Below the pieces are notes generated by a model. It ran no database searches, was not told the DNA's origin, and was given only the letters and a program-made list of their open reading frames with translations. The translations under genes were made by a program, and so were the position numbers. From Streptomyces sp. SPB162 (lineage in GTDB: Bacteria; Actinomycetota; Actinomycetes; Streptomycetales; Streptomycetaceae), in NCBI RefSeq assembly GCF_029504575.1, contig NZ_JAQFII010000001.1, forward strand, positions 2,330,501 to 2,394,500: a stretch of DNA of 64,000 nt. The letters run 5' to 3'. Shown one piece after another: positions 51,407-60,533 of this stretch; position 1 is the first letter of the stretch; each line of letters begins with the position of its first letter.

Positions 51407-51534
51407 GGGCGTCACCTTAACGACTCGGCCGGACGGTGTGCAGGGGCGGGGCGCGTCCGGACGCATCGCCCCCGATCAGGGGGTTTCCCCGCAGTCCGCG
51501 CCTTCATCGCCCTCCTGACCACGCCCGGAAACGC

Positions 51535-51568
51535 GTGAGGGCCGCACCCCTTGGGGTACAGCCCTCAC
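51535..51568 (-). terminator. terminator of ohr
   Basis: GTGAGGGC (51535-51542) pairs with GCCCTCAC (51561-51568), with an inner ACCCC/GGGGT stem. It lies 32 bases past the ohr stop. Confidence 0.8.
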
Positions 51569-51599
51569 GAACGACGATCGAACGGTGATCAGGCAGCGA

Positions 51600-52028
51600 T
51601 CAGATGACGGTCAGCGCCACGTCTATGTTGCCGCGCGTCGCGTTGGAGTACGGGCACACCTGGTGCGCCTTCTCCACGAGTGCCTGCGCGGTGGCCGCGT
51701 CCACGTTCGGAATCGAGACCGCGAGCTCGACCTTGAGGCCGAAGCCGCCGGCCGGGGTCTTGCCGAGGCCGACCTTGGCGGTCACGCGGGAGCCGGCGAT
51801 GTCCGCCTTCTCCTGGCGGGCCACCACACCGAGGGCGCCCTGGAAGCAGGCGCTGTAGCCGGCGGCGAAGAGCTGCTCCGGGTTGGTGCCGGCTCCGTTG
51901 CCGCCCATCTCCTTCGGCGGGTTGACGACGACGTCGAGCTTCCCGTCGTCGGTGGCGACCCGGCCGTCACGGCCGTTCTCGGCGGTGGCGACGGCGGTGT
52001 ACAGGACCTCTACGGACTGGATGGTCAT
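51600..52028 (-). CDS. ohr: organic hydroperoxide resistance protein
   Basis: The 142-aa Ohr/OsmC-fold peroxidase has the reactive Cys61 in [13 protein letters not shown] and the resolving Cys125 in [17 protein letters not shown], plus [17 protein letters not shown]. It reduces organic and lipid hydroperoxides with lipoamide-type thiols. Ohr genes are usually controlled by a MarR-type OhrR next to them. Here a MarR gene lies 1.2 kb to the right beyond an oxidoreductase and lacks an obvious N-terminal OhrR Cys, so it is a doubtful OhrR. Confidence 0.95.
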   Translation of the reverse strand: MTIQSVEVLYTAVATAENGRDGRVATDDGKLDVVVNPPKEMGGNGAGTNPEQLFAAGYSACFQGALGVVARQEKADIAGSRVTAKVGLGKTPAGGFGLKVELAVSIPNVDAATAQALVEKAHQVCPYSNATRGNIDVALTVI

Positions 52029-52106
52029 GAAACGAACCCCTCCTGGTAGGTGCACTGGCGTGCATCGCCGCGACTCGCGCCCACGATCGCAACAATTTGT
52101 TGAATC

Positions 52107-53114
52107 CTACTCGGGCAGGCTGACGATCATCTTTCCGGTGTTGTCGCCGCGCAGAACGCCGAGGAACGCGTCGAAGTTCTTCTCGATGCCTTCGACGACG
52201 GTCTCCCGGTAGTGCAGTTCGCCGTCCCGGATCCAACCGCCGACCTCCTGCACGAACTGCCCCTGCAGCGCCGCGTGGTCGCCCACGAGCATGCCCTGCA
52301 GCCGCAGCCGCTTGCCGATGATCTGCGCCAGGTTGCGCGGGCCACCCGAAGCCTCGGTGTCGTTGTACTGGGCGATGGCGCCGCACAGCACGGCGCGACC
52401 GCGCAGCTTCAGGGAGCTGATCGCGGCTTCCAGGTGCTCTCCGCCGACGTTGTCGAAGTAGACGTCGATCCCGTCGGGGGCCGCCTTCTTCAGCTGCTCG
52501 GCCACCGGGCCGTTCTTGTAGTTGAAGGCGGCGTCGAAGCCGTACTCCTCGACCAGGAGCTTGACCTTCTCGTCCGAGCCGGCGCTGCCGATCACCCGGG
52601 AGGCGCCCTTGAGCTTCGCGATCTGTCCCACCTGGCTGCCGACCGCACCGGCCGCGCCCGAGACGAAGACCGCGTCGCCCTCGGTGAACGAGCCGACCTC
52701 CAGCAGTCCCGCGTACGCGGTCAGACCGGGCATGCCGAGCGCGCCCAGGTAGGCGCTGAGCGGCGCCGCGTCCGGGTCGACCCGCACCGAGTGCTTGGCG
52801 TCCAGCACCGCGTACTCGCGCCAGCCGAGCCCGTGCAGCACGTGGTCGCCGACCGCGAAGCCGTCGGCGTTCGAGGCGGTGACACGGCCCACCGCGCCAC
52901 CCTGCATCGGCTCGTCCAGGGCGTACGGCGGCGCGTACGACTTCACGTCGTTCATCCGGCCCCGCATGTACGGGTCCACCGACAGGCGCAGGTTGCGGAC
53001 GACGATCTGGCCTGGGCCAGGTTCCGGCGTCTCGACCTCGCGCAGGGCGACGTCGTCGTTGGTCGGCCACCCGTGGGGGCGGGCCACCAGATGCCATTCA
53101 CGGCTCTTCGGCAT
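52107..53114 (-). CDS. NADP-dependent medium-chain oxidoreductase (leukotriene B4 dehydrogenase-like)
   Basis: The product is 335 aa from the ATG at 53114 with GGAGG upstream. The N-terminal DPYMRGRMNDVKSYAPPY (about 46-63), the Rossmann motif VFVSGAAGAVGSQVGQIAKLKG (about 147-168), and GIDVYFDNVGGEHLEAAI are signatures of the LTB4 12-hydroxydehydrogenase / prostaglandin-reductase / curA-type group. These enzymes reduce alpha,beta-unsaturated carbonyls with NADPH. It is divergent from a MarR gene, with which it shares a 110-base regulatory region, suggesting control by electrophiles. Confidence 0.93.
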   Translation of the reverse strand: MPKSREWHLVARPHGWPTNDDVALREVETPEPGPGQIVVRNLRLSVDPYMRGRMNDVKSYAPPYALDEPMQGGAVGRVTASNADGFAVGDHVLHGLGWREYAVLDAKHSVRVDPDAAPLSAYLGALGMPGLTAYAGLLEVGSFTEGDAVFVSGAAGAVGSQVGQIAKLKGASRVIGSAGSDEKVKLLVEEYGFDAAFNYKNGPVAEQLKKAAPDGIDVYFDNVGGEHLEAAISSLKLRGRAVLCGAIAQYNDTEASGGPRNLAQIIGKRLRLQGMLVGDHAALQGQFVQEVGGWIRDGELHYRETVVEGIEKNFDAFLGVLRGDNTGKMIVSLPE

Positions 53115-53162
53115 GAGGGTTGCCTCCGTCCGCCATAGCTTCACTACGGCAAAGATTGATTT

Positions 53163-53202
53163 CCTCAAATAACGATGGACCTTGATGTTTGAGGTTGTCA
53201 AG
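53163..53202. promoter_or_regulatory. divergent promoter/operator between the oxidoreductase and MarR genes
   Basis: CCTCAAA at 53163-53169 and TTTGAGG at 53188-53194 are inverted copies. Each gives a TTGAGG -35 box pointing outward. For marR, TTGAGG (53189) is followed after 18 bp by TACGCT (53213). For the oxidoreductase, TAGTGA follows after about 16 bp. CTTGA-N12-TCAAG (53181-53202) overlaps the marR -35 and looks like a MarR site. Confidence 0.6.
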
Positions 53203-53224
53203 TAACCGGGGGTACGCTGGTGTC

Positions 53225-53665
53225 ATGTCCCCCACGCCGCCCCCCGCGCCTCAACGTACCGACCCGCTGACCCTCGAAGTGGTCGACCTCATAGCCACCG
53301 TCGTGGCGCGCTACCACGAGGAGTACGAGGAGGCCGCCGCCAACCACCAGCTCACCGGCGCGCAGGCCCGCGTCCTGGCGCTCCTGTCCCGTGAGCCGCT
53401 GCCCATGCGGCACATCGCCCAGCAACTGAAGTGCGAGCCCTCCAACGTCACCGGGATCGTCGACCGCCTCGAGGCCCGCGGGCTGGCGGAGCGCAGGACC
53501 GACCCGGCCGACCGCCGCATCAAACTGGCCGCCGCCACCGACGAGGGCCACGAGACGGCCGCCCGGCTGCGCGGCGCGCTGCACTTCGCCCGCGCTCCGC
53601 TCGCCGGCCTGTCCGAAGCCGAGCGCACCTCGCTGCGCGACCTGCTCAAGCGCATGCTGACCTGA
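53225..53665 (+). CDS. MarR-family transcriptional regulator
   Basis: The 146-aa winged-helix regulator has the recognition region PMRHIAQQLKCEPSNVTGIVDRLEARGLAER and the wing DPADRRIKLAAATDEG (about 61-115). Its only Cys (in LKCEPSN) lies in the recognition helix and not at the OhrR sensor position. It probably represses itself and the divergent oxidoreductase gene. TACGCT ends six bases before the ATG, so the transcript is likely leaderless. Confidence 0.93.
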   Translation: MSPTPPPAPQRTDPLTLEVVDLIATVVARYHEEYEEAAANHQLTGAQARVLALLSREPLPMRHIAQQLKCEPSNVTGIVDRLEARGLAERRTDPADRRIKLAAATDEGHETAARLRGALHFARAPLAGLSEAERTSLRDLLKRMLT

Positions 53666-53690
53666 CGGCCGGCCCCCCGCACGAGGCGCG

Positions 53691-54293
53691 TTACCCGCAC
53701 CACCACAGGACGGGTTTGCACGTCGGGCTGTGCGACGGCTTCGGCGTCGTGGTCGGCGGGGGTGGGGTCGAGGTCGTCGGCGCCGTCGGGGGCCGGGTGG
53801 TCGGCGAGGCCGACCGCGGCGGTTTCCTGGATCCCGACGGGGACGCGGACGGCGGACCCGAAGGGGTGCCGGAGGTGCTCGCGGTGGTGGCCGGCGCCGA
53901 GCGCGTGGGCCGGGCCTTGGCGCGCTGCGGAGTCGGGCTGGACGCGGTGACCCGCGGGACGGAGTCGGCCGCGGGCGCCCGCGTCGGGCCGGTGTCGGCC
54001 TCAGGACCGTTCGCGAAGGTTCCCGACGCCAGTGCCGCGGCCGTGCAGCCGATCAGGACGAGCGCGACGCCGACACCCGTCAGCAACCGCTTCCCGCCCC
54101 GCCGCCGCGCCCTGCGCGGTGCCCGGCGCCGGGCGGCCCGGCCGGCCGTGGCGTCCGGCTCGGGCGGGGCGGCCGGTGTGCCCGTCACCGGCGCGGGTTC
54201 CGCGGGGGAGGCGAGTTGGTCCACCGGGGTGCCGCACCCGGGGCACGACAGGGCGCCGTTGAGGTGGCGACGGCATGAGTAGCAGTAATCCAT
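53691..54293 (-). CDS. SCO2400-family zinc-ribbon, single-pass membrane protein
   Basis: The product is 200 aa from the ATG at 54293. An N-terminal zinc ribbon MDYCYSCRRHLNGALSCPGCG (CxxC-x10-CxxC) is followed by an Arg-rich stretch, one membrane helix (about 69-90) and a long Pro/Thr/Ser-rich, presumably wall-spanning tail ending KPVLWWCG. The pattern is that of the family named after S. coelicolor SCO2400, of unknown role. The topology would place the zinc ribbon inside and the tail outside. An ATG at 54326 in the same frame is less likely. Confidence 0.75.
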   Translation of the reverse strand: MDYCYSCRRHLNGALSCPGCGTPVDQLASPAEPAPVTGTPAAPPEPDATAGRAARRRAPRRARRRGGKRLLTGVGVALVLIGCTAAALASGTFANGPEADTGPTRAPAADSVPRVTASSPTPQRAKARPTRSAPATTASTSGTPSGPPSASPSGSRKPPRSASPTTRPPTAPTTSTPPPPTTTPKPSHSPTCKPVLWWCG

Positions 54294-54418
54294 TGTGGTT
54301 GGGACGTTATGCGGCCCGTAGGTCACGGGTGAATGCGATCATGTGAAACTTTCGAGAAGATCGCGGCCCCACAGGGGCGTTGCCGGACAATCCGGTCCCC
54401 CGCGCCGGACGATCCGGT

Positions 54419-54460
54419 CCCTCCGCGGCCGCCGGCCTTACGCCGGACGGCCGTGGAGGG
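54419..54460 (-). terminator. terminator of the ABC exporter operon
   Basis: CCCTCCGCGGCCG pairs with CGGCCGTGGAGGG with one mismatch, extended by CCGGC/GCCGG after a bulge. It lies 9 bases past the stop of the second exporter gene. Confidence 0.65.
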
Positions 54461-54468
54461 GTCCCGGA

Positions 54469-56433
54469 TCAGTCGACCTCCGCCACCGCCTGCGCGAACT
54501 GCGCCGCGTACAGCCGGGCGTAGGCGCCCTCGGCGGCCAGCAGTTCACTGTGCGTGCCCTGCTCCACGATCGAGCCGGACTCCATCACCAGGATCACGTC
54601 CGCGTCGCGGATCGTGGACAGCCGGTGGGCGATGACGAAGCTGGTCCTGCCGTGCGCCAAGGTCGCCATGGCGCGCTGGATCAGCACCTCGGTACGGGTG
54701 TCGACCGAGCTGGTCGCCTCGTCCAGGACGAGGATCACCGGGTCGGACAGGAACGCGCGCGCGATGGTGATGAGCTGCTTCTCGCCCGCGCTCACCCCCG
54801 AGCCCTCGTCGTCGATCACCGTGTCGTAGCCGTCCGGGAGGGTCCGGATGAACCGGTCGGCGTGCGCGGCGCGCGCCGCCTGCTCGATCTGCTCCTGGGT
54901 ACGGCCCTCGGACCCGTAGGCGATGTTCTCGGCGATCGTGCCGCCGAACAGCCAGGTGTCCTGCAGCACCATGCCGATGCCGGAGCGCAGGTCCTCGCGC
55001 GACATCGCGGCGATGTCGACGCCGTCCAGGGTGATCCGGCCCGACGTCACCTCGTAAAACCGCATCAGCAGGTTGACCAGCGTGGTCTTGCCCGCGCCGG
55101 TCGGACCGACGATCGCGACGGTGTGGCCGGGCTCCACGCACAGCGACAGGTCCTCGATCAGCGGCTTGTCCGGCTCGTAGCGGAAGGCGACCTTTTCCAG
55201 GGCGACCCGGCCGAGCTGCTCCTTCGGCCGGACGGCGTCCACCGGGTCCGCGCCCTGCTCCGGCGCGTCCAGCAGCTCGAAGACCCGCTCGGCCGAAGCG
55301 ACCCCGGACTGCACCAGGTTGGACATGCTGGCCACCTGCGTGAGCGGCTGGCTGAACTGCCGGGAGTACTGGATGAACGCCTGGACGTCGCCGATGGACA
55401 GCGCGCCGCTCGCGACCCGCAGCCCGCCGACGACCGCCACCAACACGTAGTTGATGTTCCCGATGAACATCATCGCGGGCTGGATGATCCCGCTGATGAA
55501 CTGCGCCTTGAATCCCGTCCGGTAGAGCGCCTCGTTCTGCTCCCGGAACGCCTCGGCCGACTCGTCCTGCCGCCCGAACACCTTCACCAGCGAGTGGCCG
55601 GTGTACATCTCCTCGATGTGCGCGTTGAGTTTGCCGGTCGTCTTCCACTGCTGGACGAACTGCGGCTGCGCGCGCTTGCCGACCGCGGTCGCCACGACCA
55701 CCGAGACCGGCACCGTCACCAGTGCGACCAGCGCCAGCAGCGGCGAGATCCAGAACATCATCACCAGCACACCGACGATCGTGAGCAGCGAGTTCACGAT
55801 CTGACCCATGGTCTGCTGCAGGGTCTGCGCGATGTTGTCGATGTCGTTGGTGGCCCGGCTGAGCACCTCACCGCGCGGCTGCTGGTCGAAGTACGACAGC
55901 GGCAGCCGCGACAGCTTCGCCTCGATGTCCTCGCGCAGCCGGTAGACGGTGCGCTGGATGATGCCGGTGGCGGTGCGCATCTGCACGAGGCTGAACAGCC
56001 CGGCGGCCACGTAGATCCCCAGGACGGTCAGCAGCACGCTGCCCACCGCCCCGAAGTCGATGCCCTGGCCCGGGGTGAAGTCCACCGCGGAGAGCAGGTC
56101 GGCCACCTGGCCCTGGCCGTGCTGCCGCATGCCCTCGATCGCCTGCGCCTTGGTGGTGCCGGGCTCGAACTGCCCGCCGATCACCCCGGCGAAGATCAGG
56201 TCGGTGGCGTGGCCCAGGATCTTGGGGCCCAGCACGGAGAGCGTCACGCTCGCGGTGCCCAGCAGCAGCACCAGGGAGAGGAAGAGCCGGTCCGGGTGCA
56301 TCAGGCGGATCAATCGCCGGAACGAGCCCTTGAAGTCCATCGACCGCTCGACCGGCCCGCCGCCCATGAAGCGCGCGGGCCCGGCCATCGGCGCGGGACC
56401 GCGGCGGGGCGCGGATTTCGCCGGGGTGGTCAT
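54469..56433 (-). CDS. ABC exporter half-transporter, second subunit
   Basis: The 654-aa protein has six membrane helices (about 45-380) and a C-terminal ATPase. Walker A is GPTGAGKTTLVN, Q-loop LQDTWLFGG, Walker B VILVLDEATSSVD with catalytic Glu, and H-loop VIAHRLSTI. The signature motif reads VSAGEKQ rather than LSGGQ. Its ATG overlaps the stop of the first subunit (ATGA), and AGGAGG lies upstream. The pair resembles heterodimeric multidrug exporters of the TM287/288, BmrCD type. Confidence 0.93.
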   Translation of the reverse strand: MTTPAKSAPRRGPAPMAGPARFMGGGPVERSMDFKGSFRRLIRLMHPDRLFLSLVLLLGTASVTLSVLGPKILGHATDLIFAGVIGGQFEPGTTKAQAIEGMRQHGQGQVADLLSAVDFTPGQGIDFGAVGSVLLTVLGIYVAAGLFSLVQMRTATGIIQRTVYRLREDIEAKLSRLPLSYFDQQPRGEVLSRATNDIDNIAQTLQQTMGQIVNSLLTIVGVLVMMFWISPLLALVALVTVPVSVVVATAVGKRAQPQFVQQWKTTGKLNAHIEEMYTGHSLVKVFGRQDESAEAFREQNEALYRTGFKAQFISGIIQPAMMFIGNINYVLVAVVGGLRVASGALSIGDVQAFIQYSRQFSQPLTQVASMSNLVQSGVASAERVFELLDAPEQGADPVDAVRPKEQLGRVALEKVAFRYEPDKPLIEDLSLCVEPGHTVAIVGPTGAGKTTLVNLLMRFYEVTSGRITLDGVDIAAMSREDLRSGIGMVLQDTWLFGGTIAENIAYGSEGRTQEQIEQAARAAHADRFIRTLPDGYDTVIDDEGSGVSAGEKQLITIARAFLSDPVILVLDEATSSVDTRTEVLIQRAMATLAHGRTSFVIAHRLSTIRDADVILVMESGSIVEQGTHSELLAAEGAYARLYAAQFAQAVAEVD

Positions 56434-58163
56434 GCTGCCTCCTGCTCGGTGAGCTGGGAGAGCACGATCTCCCGGTAGGTCGGGTTCCCCGACATGAGTT
56501 CGCTGTGCGTTCCGGTGCCCACCACCTGGCCCTCGTCGAGGACGATGATGCGGTCGGCGTCCCGGATGGTGCTCACGCGCTGCGCGACGATCACGACGGT
56601 GGCCTCGGCGGTCTCCCGGCCGAGCGCCGAGCGCAGTGCCGCGTCCGTCGCGTAGTCGAGCGCGGAGAAGGAGTCGTCGAAGAGGTATATCTCCGGCCGG
56701 CGCACCAGCACCCGCGCGATGGCGAGCCGCTGCCGCTGCCCGCCGGAGACGTTGGTGCCGCCCTGCGCGATCGGGGCGTCCAGGCCGCCTTCGAGGTTCT
56801 CCACGAAGTCACGGGCCTGCGCCACCTCCAGCGCGTGCCACAGCTCCTCGTCGGTCGCGTCGGGCTTCCCGTAGCGCAGGTTGCTCGCGACGGTCCCGGA
56901 GAACAGGTACGGCTTCTGCGGTACGAGGCCGACGGTCTCGGCGAGCAGCGCCGGGGCCAGGTCCCGGACGGAGGTCCCGTCGACGAGCACCTCGCCGCCG
57001 GTCGCGTCGTAGAGCCGTGGGACGAGCCCCAGCAGGGTGCTCTTGCCGCTGCCCGTCGACCCGATCACCGCGGTCGTCTCCCCCGGTCTGGCGACCAGGT
57101 CGACACCGCGCAGTACCGCCGCCTCGGCGCCCGGGTAGCTGAAGTCGGCGCCGCGCAGCTCCAGATGGCCGTGCCGCAGCAGCTTCGTCACGGGCTTCAG
57201 CGGCGGGACGACGCTGGACTCGGTCGCGAGGACCTCCTCGATGCGCTCCGCGCAGACCTCGGCGCGCGGCACCATCATGAACATGAAGGTGGCCATCATG
57301 ACGGACATCAGGATCTGCATGAGGTAGCTGAGGAACGCGGTCAGGGCGCCGATCTGCATGCCGCCGCTCGCGATCCGGTGGGCGCCGAACCACATCACCG
57401 CGACGCTGGAGACGTTCACCACCGTCATGACGACGGGGAACATCAGCGCCATCAGCCGTCCGGTCTGCAGCGACACGTCCGTCAGCTCGTCGTTCGCGCC
57501 GGCGAAGCGCCGCTTCTCGTAGTCGTCCTTCACGAATGCCCGGATCACCCGGATGCCGGTGATCTGCTCACGCAGCACGCGGTTCACCGTGTCGACGCGC
57601 ACCTGCATGGTGCGGAAGAGCGGCCGCATCCGGCGGACGATCAGCCCGATGAGGACGCCGAGCACCGGGACCACGGCCAGCAGCAGCGAGGACAGCGGTA
57701 CGTCCTGGCCGAGCGCCATGATGATCCCGCCGACGCACATGATCGGCGCCGACACCATCAGGGTGAACGTCATCAGCACCAGCATCTGGACCTGCTGGAC
57801 GTCGTTGGTGGTGCGGGTGATCAGCGAGGGGGCACCGAACTGCCCGACCTCGCGCGCGGAGAAGCTCTGGACCTGGTCGAAGATGGACGCCCTGATGTCC
57901 CGGCCGACGGCCATGGCCGTCCTGGCGCCGTAGAACACGGCGCCGACCGCGCACACCACCTGGAGCACGGTCACCGCGATCATGATGCCGCCGAGCCGCA
58001 GGATGTAACCGGTGTCGCCCTTGACGACACCGTTGTCAATGATGTCGGCGTTGAGGGTGGGGAGGTACAGCGTGGCGATGGTCTGCACGAGCTGGAGCAG
58101 CACGAGCAGGGTGATGGGCCGCTGGTAGGGGCGCAGGTGGGTGCGCAGGATTCGGATCAGCAC
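56430..58163 (-). CDS. ABC exporter half-transporter, first subunit
   Basis: The 577-aa protein has six helices (about 17-300) and an ATPase with Walker A GSTGSGKSTLLG, Q-loop VPQKPYLFSG, a normal signature VSGGQRQR and H-loop VAQRVSTI, with Gln in place of the usual Ala-His switch histidine. Walker B is IYLFDDSFSALD, with Asp where the catalytic Glu normally stands. Subunits of this kind contribute the degenerate ATP site in heterodimeric exporters. Start is GTG at 58163. It is translationally coupled to the following subunit. The substrate is unknown. Confidence 0.93.
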   Translation of the reverse strand: MLIRILRTHLRPYQRPITLLVLLQLVQTIATLYLPTLNADIIDNGVVKGDTGYILRLGGIMIAVTVLQVVCAVGAVFYGARTAMAVGRDIRASIFDQVQSFSAREVGQFGAPSLITRTTNDVQQVQMLVLMTFTLMVSAPIMCVGGIIMALGQDVPLSSLLLAVVPVLGVLIGLIVRRMRPLFRTMQVRVDTVNRVLREQITGIRVIRAFVKDDYEKRRFAGANDELTDVSLQTGRLMALMFPVVMTVVNVSSVAVMWFGAHRIASGGMQIGALTAFLSYLMQILMSVMMATFMFMMVPRAEVCAERIEEVLATESSVVPPLKPVTKLLRHGHLELRGADFSYPGAEAAVLRGVDLVARPGETTAVIGSTGSGKSTLLGLVPRLYDATGGEVLVDGTSVRDLAPALLAETVGLVPQKPYLFSGTVASNLRYGKPDATDEELWHALEVAQARDFVENLEGGLDAPIAQGGTNVSGGQRQRLAIARVLVRRPEIYLFDDSFSALDYATDAALRSALGRETAEATVVIVAQRVSTIRDADRIIVLDEGQVVGTGTHSELMSGNPTYREIVLSQLTEQEAA

Positions 58164-58235
58164 ACGGAGTCTCTCAGGGTCGTCGGCTTGATCGGCGAGC
58201 GATCCTATCTTCCGACATCCGTCGACCGCATTCGT

Positions 58236-59693
58236 TTAAACCTCGGCAAAGGCGCCTGGGTGGGTCTGCTCCCGAACGGTTGTGTACTGCCGGCGCACCG
58301 CCTGCCCCGTCGCCAGGTCGTCGCCCGGCTCCAGCACCTGGTGCGCGCCGCCGCGCCAGGCCGGCGGCTCCTGCGCCGACCCGGATCCGAGCACCCTGCC
58401 CAGCGACCACGCGGCCTGCCGGGCCGCGCCCACCGCCGCGTAGGCCCCCGGCTCCGGCACGACCACCTGCGCCTCGAAGAGCGGCGGCGCGATCACCCGC
58501 ACGGCGGGCAGCTCGGCGGCGGCCCCCAGCAGGAAGATCCGCCGCACCGCGACCCCGCGCCCGCGCAGCACGTCCAGCGCGTCGGCGAGCCCGCACAGCA
58601 TGCCCTCGAACGCGGCCCGCGCCAGGTGCTCCGGCTTCATGCTCTCGCGCCGCAGCCCGGTCAGCGTGCCCGCGCTGTGCGGCAGGCTCGGCGTGCTCTC
58701 GCCCTCCAGGTACGGCAGCAGCACCAGGCCGTACGCACCCGGGCTGGAGCTCAGCGCCAGGTCCGACAGCCCCGCGAGGTCCGTGCCCAGCAGCTCCGCC
58801 GTCGCCCGCAGCACGCGCACCGCGTTGCGGGTCTTGAGCAGCGGCAGATGGCGCCCGGTGGCGTCCGCGAAGGAGGTGATCGTCCCCGACGGGTCCGTCA
58901 GCGGTTCACCGTGCACCGCGAAGACGGTGCTGGAGGCGCCCAGCGAGACCACCGCGTCACCGGGGCCGACGCCCAGGCCGAGCGCGGCCGCCATCGTGTC
59001 GCCGGTCCCGGCCGAGATGAGCAGCCCCTCGGGGGTCTGCCCGGCCGGCTCCGCGGGACCCAGTACGTGCGGCAGCGCGACCCGGTGCCCCAGCGCCAGC
59101 TCCACGAGATCGTGCCGGTACTCCCCCGCGGCCGCCGACCAGTACCCCGTGCCGGACGCGTCGCCGCGGTCGGTCGTGCGCCGCTGCGGGCGGCCCAGCA
59201 GCTGCCAGACCAGCCAGTCGTGCGGCAGCAGCACCTCGGCGGTGCGCTGCGCGGCCGCCGGTTCGTGCTGGGCCAGCCAGCGCAGCTTCGCCACCGGGTA
59301 CGCGGCCTGCGGCACCGACTGGACGGACTGCGCCCACTCCGCCGGGCCGCCGAGCTCCGCGGTCAGATCCGCGGCCTGCGCCTGGGCCCGTTTGTCACCG
59401 CGCAGCACCGCCGGGCGGACCAGCACCCCGCCGGCGTCGAGCGCCAGCAGGCCCTGCTGCTGCCCGGATATACCGATCGCCAGGACGCCCTCGAGCAGGC
59501 CGTCCTTGGCCGCCTCGCCGAGCGACAGCAGCCAGGTCTGGGGATCGCTCTCGGTCGCCTTGCCCGACGTCGCGGCCTCACCCTCGACCGGATGGGGCGC
59601 GTACCCCTGCCGGAGCACCTCGCCGGTGTCCGTGTCGCACACGACGACGGTGGTCCCTGCGGCCGAGCTGTCGATGCCCGCGACTTTCCCCAT
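58236..59693 (-). CDS. xylB: FGGY-family carbohydrate kinase (xylulokinase-like)
   Basis: The 485-aa protein has the two-lobed FGGY layout. Phosphate motif GIDSSAAGTTVVVCD lies at the N-terminus, GISGQQQGLLALD at about 73-85, the catalytic Asp in SAGTGDTMAAALG (about 228-240), the second phosphate motif VVSLGASSTVFAV, and EGMLCGLADALDVL with IFLLGAAAELP for adenosine binding. Xylulokinase is the nearest named enzyme, but the FGGY group has many substrates and no xylose isomerase gene is present. No purine-rich ribosome-binding site precedes the ATG, so it may be leaderless. Confidence 0.85.
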   Translation of the reverse strand: MGKVAGIDSSAAGTTVVVCDTDTGEVLRQGYAPHPVEGEAATSGKATESDPQTWLLSLGEAAKDGLLEGVLAIGISGQQQGLLALDAGGVLVRPAVLRGDKRAQAQAADLTAELGGPAEWAQSVQSVPQAAYPVAKLRWLAQHEPAAAQRTAEVLLPHDWLVWQLLGRPQRRTTDRGDASGTGYWSAAAGEYRHDLVELALGHRVALPHVLGPAEPAGQTPEGLLISAGTGDTMAAALGLGVGPGDAVVSLGASSTVFAVHGEPLTDPSGTITSFADATGRHLPLLKTRNAVRVLRATAELLGTDLAGLSDLALSSSPGAYGLVLLPYLEGESTPSLPHSAGTLTGLRRESMKPEHLARAAFEGMLCGLADALDVLRGRGVAVRRIFLLGAAAELPAVRVIAPPLFEAQVVVPEPGAYAAVGAARQAAWSLGRVLGSGSAQEPPAWRGGAHQVLEPGDDLATGQAVRRQYTTVREQTHPGAFAEV

Positions 59694-59720
59694 AGGGGGA
59701 GATGATGCCGCACGGCCCCG

Positions 59721-60017
59721 TCAGGTGTTCGAGGTACCCCAGTCGTCCTCGGAGTGGCCCCGCTCGCGCAACGCCTTGACCCGCGCGGTCACCGATTCGG
59801 GCAACTTGTCGCCGACCTTGGATCCGACGGTGTCGGCGGCCTTCACCGCGACCCCGCGCCCGGTCTGCGCTGCGCTCTCGGCGGCGTTGCGCACCGCCGG
59901 GTTCTGCGCGATCCGCTGGGCGCTCTTCCGCAACTGCTCGTACCGCTCCCGCCCGGCCCGCGCTCCCAGCACGTACCCGACGACGGCTCCGGTGATGAAC
60001 GACAGCCGGTAGCGCAT
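59721..60017 (-). CDS. YtxH-like small membrane-associated protein
   Basis: The 98-aa protein starts MRYRLSFITGAVVGYVLGARAGRERYEQLR, a short N-terminal helix with glycines followed by a basic helix, as in YtxH-domain proteins. The remainder is an amphipathic helical region. Such proteins are often stress-induced; the function is unknown. Start ATG 60017 has a modest GGGTGGAG-type ribosome-binding site. Confidence 0.78.
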   Translation of the reverse strand: MRYRLSFITGAVVGYVLGARAGRERYEQLRKSAQRIAQNPAVRNAAESAAQTGRGVAVKAADTVGSKVGDKLPESVTARVKALRERGHSEDDWGTSNT

Positions 60018-60226
60018 GGGCTCCACCCTTCCTCGTACTCGTACCGAGTCCGGCCCCGCGGGCCGTCCTGTGGACTGTGCTTCGCGCCTACCCGCTGTAG
60101 CCGGACGACAACCCCGCCGATAGGGGTTGGCGGAGCACCCCCCCACTTGCGCTAATGTATGTCTCGCAGCGAGCACGCGCCGCCCGGCTGGTCCGGACGT
60201 GGCGTACCTCGGTGCACGCAGTGCAA

Positions 60227-60299
60227 TCCCCTGTAGCTCAATTGGCAGAGCAGCCGGCTGTTAACCGGCAGGTTACTGGTTCGAGTCCAGTCGGGGGAG
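60227..60299 (+). tRNA. tRNA-Asn(GUU), copy 1
   Basis: A full cloverleaf: acceptor TCCCCTG pairs with CGGGGGA (one G-T pair), D-arm TAGCTCAATTGG, anticodon loop CTGTTAA (anticodon GUU), T-arm GGTTCGAGTCC. CCA is not encoded (GCG follows the discriminator G). Confidence 0.95.
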
Positions 60300-60304
60300 C
60301 GCGG

Positions 60305-60377
60305 TCCCCTGTAGCTCAATTGGCAGAGCATTCGGCTGTTAACCGGAGGGTTACTGGTTCGAGTCCAGTCGGGGGAG
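60305..60377 (+). tRNA. tRNA-Asn(GUU), copy 2
   Basis: Nearly identical to copy 1, differing in the anticodon stem region, and separated from it by five bases. Here the trinucleotide CCA (60378-60380) directly follows, so the 3' end is encoded. The two copies form one transcript with the terminator downstream. Confidence 0.95.
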
Positions 60378-60388
60378 CCAACGACAAG

Positions 60389-60411
60389 AGGACCCCGTTG
60401 GGGTCCTTTTT
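60389..60411 (+). terminator. terminator of the tRNA-Asn pair
   Basis: AGGACCCC/GGGGTCCT (60389-60396 with 60400-60407) with a GTT loop is followed by a T-run, a canonical intrinsic terminator. Such T-runs are rare in this genome. Confidence 0.93.
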
Positions 60412-60533
60412 CGTTTTCCGGGAACCACTCGCCCCCTGATCGAAGTCCACTCAGTGATGCGTCTGTGACCCGCGAGGGCGACAGATCGTATGAGCGGCTA
60501 TGCTGCGGCAGACGGCGCGTAAGACTGTCGTAC

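Noticed and set aside
53225..53665. OhrR regulator for ohr
   Set aside because: The N-terminal sensor Cys of OhrR is absent, and the gene is divergent from a different oxidoreductase.
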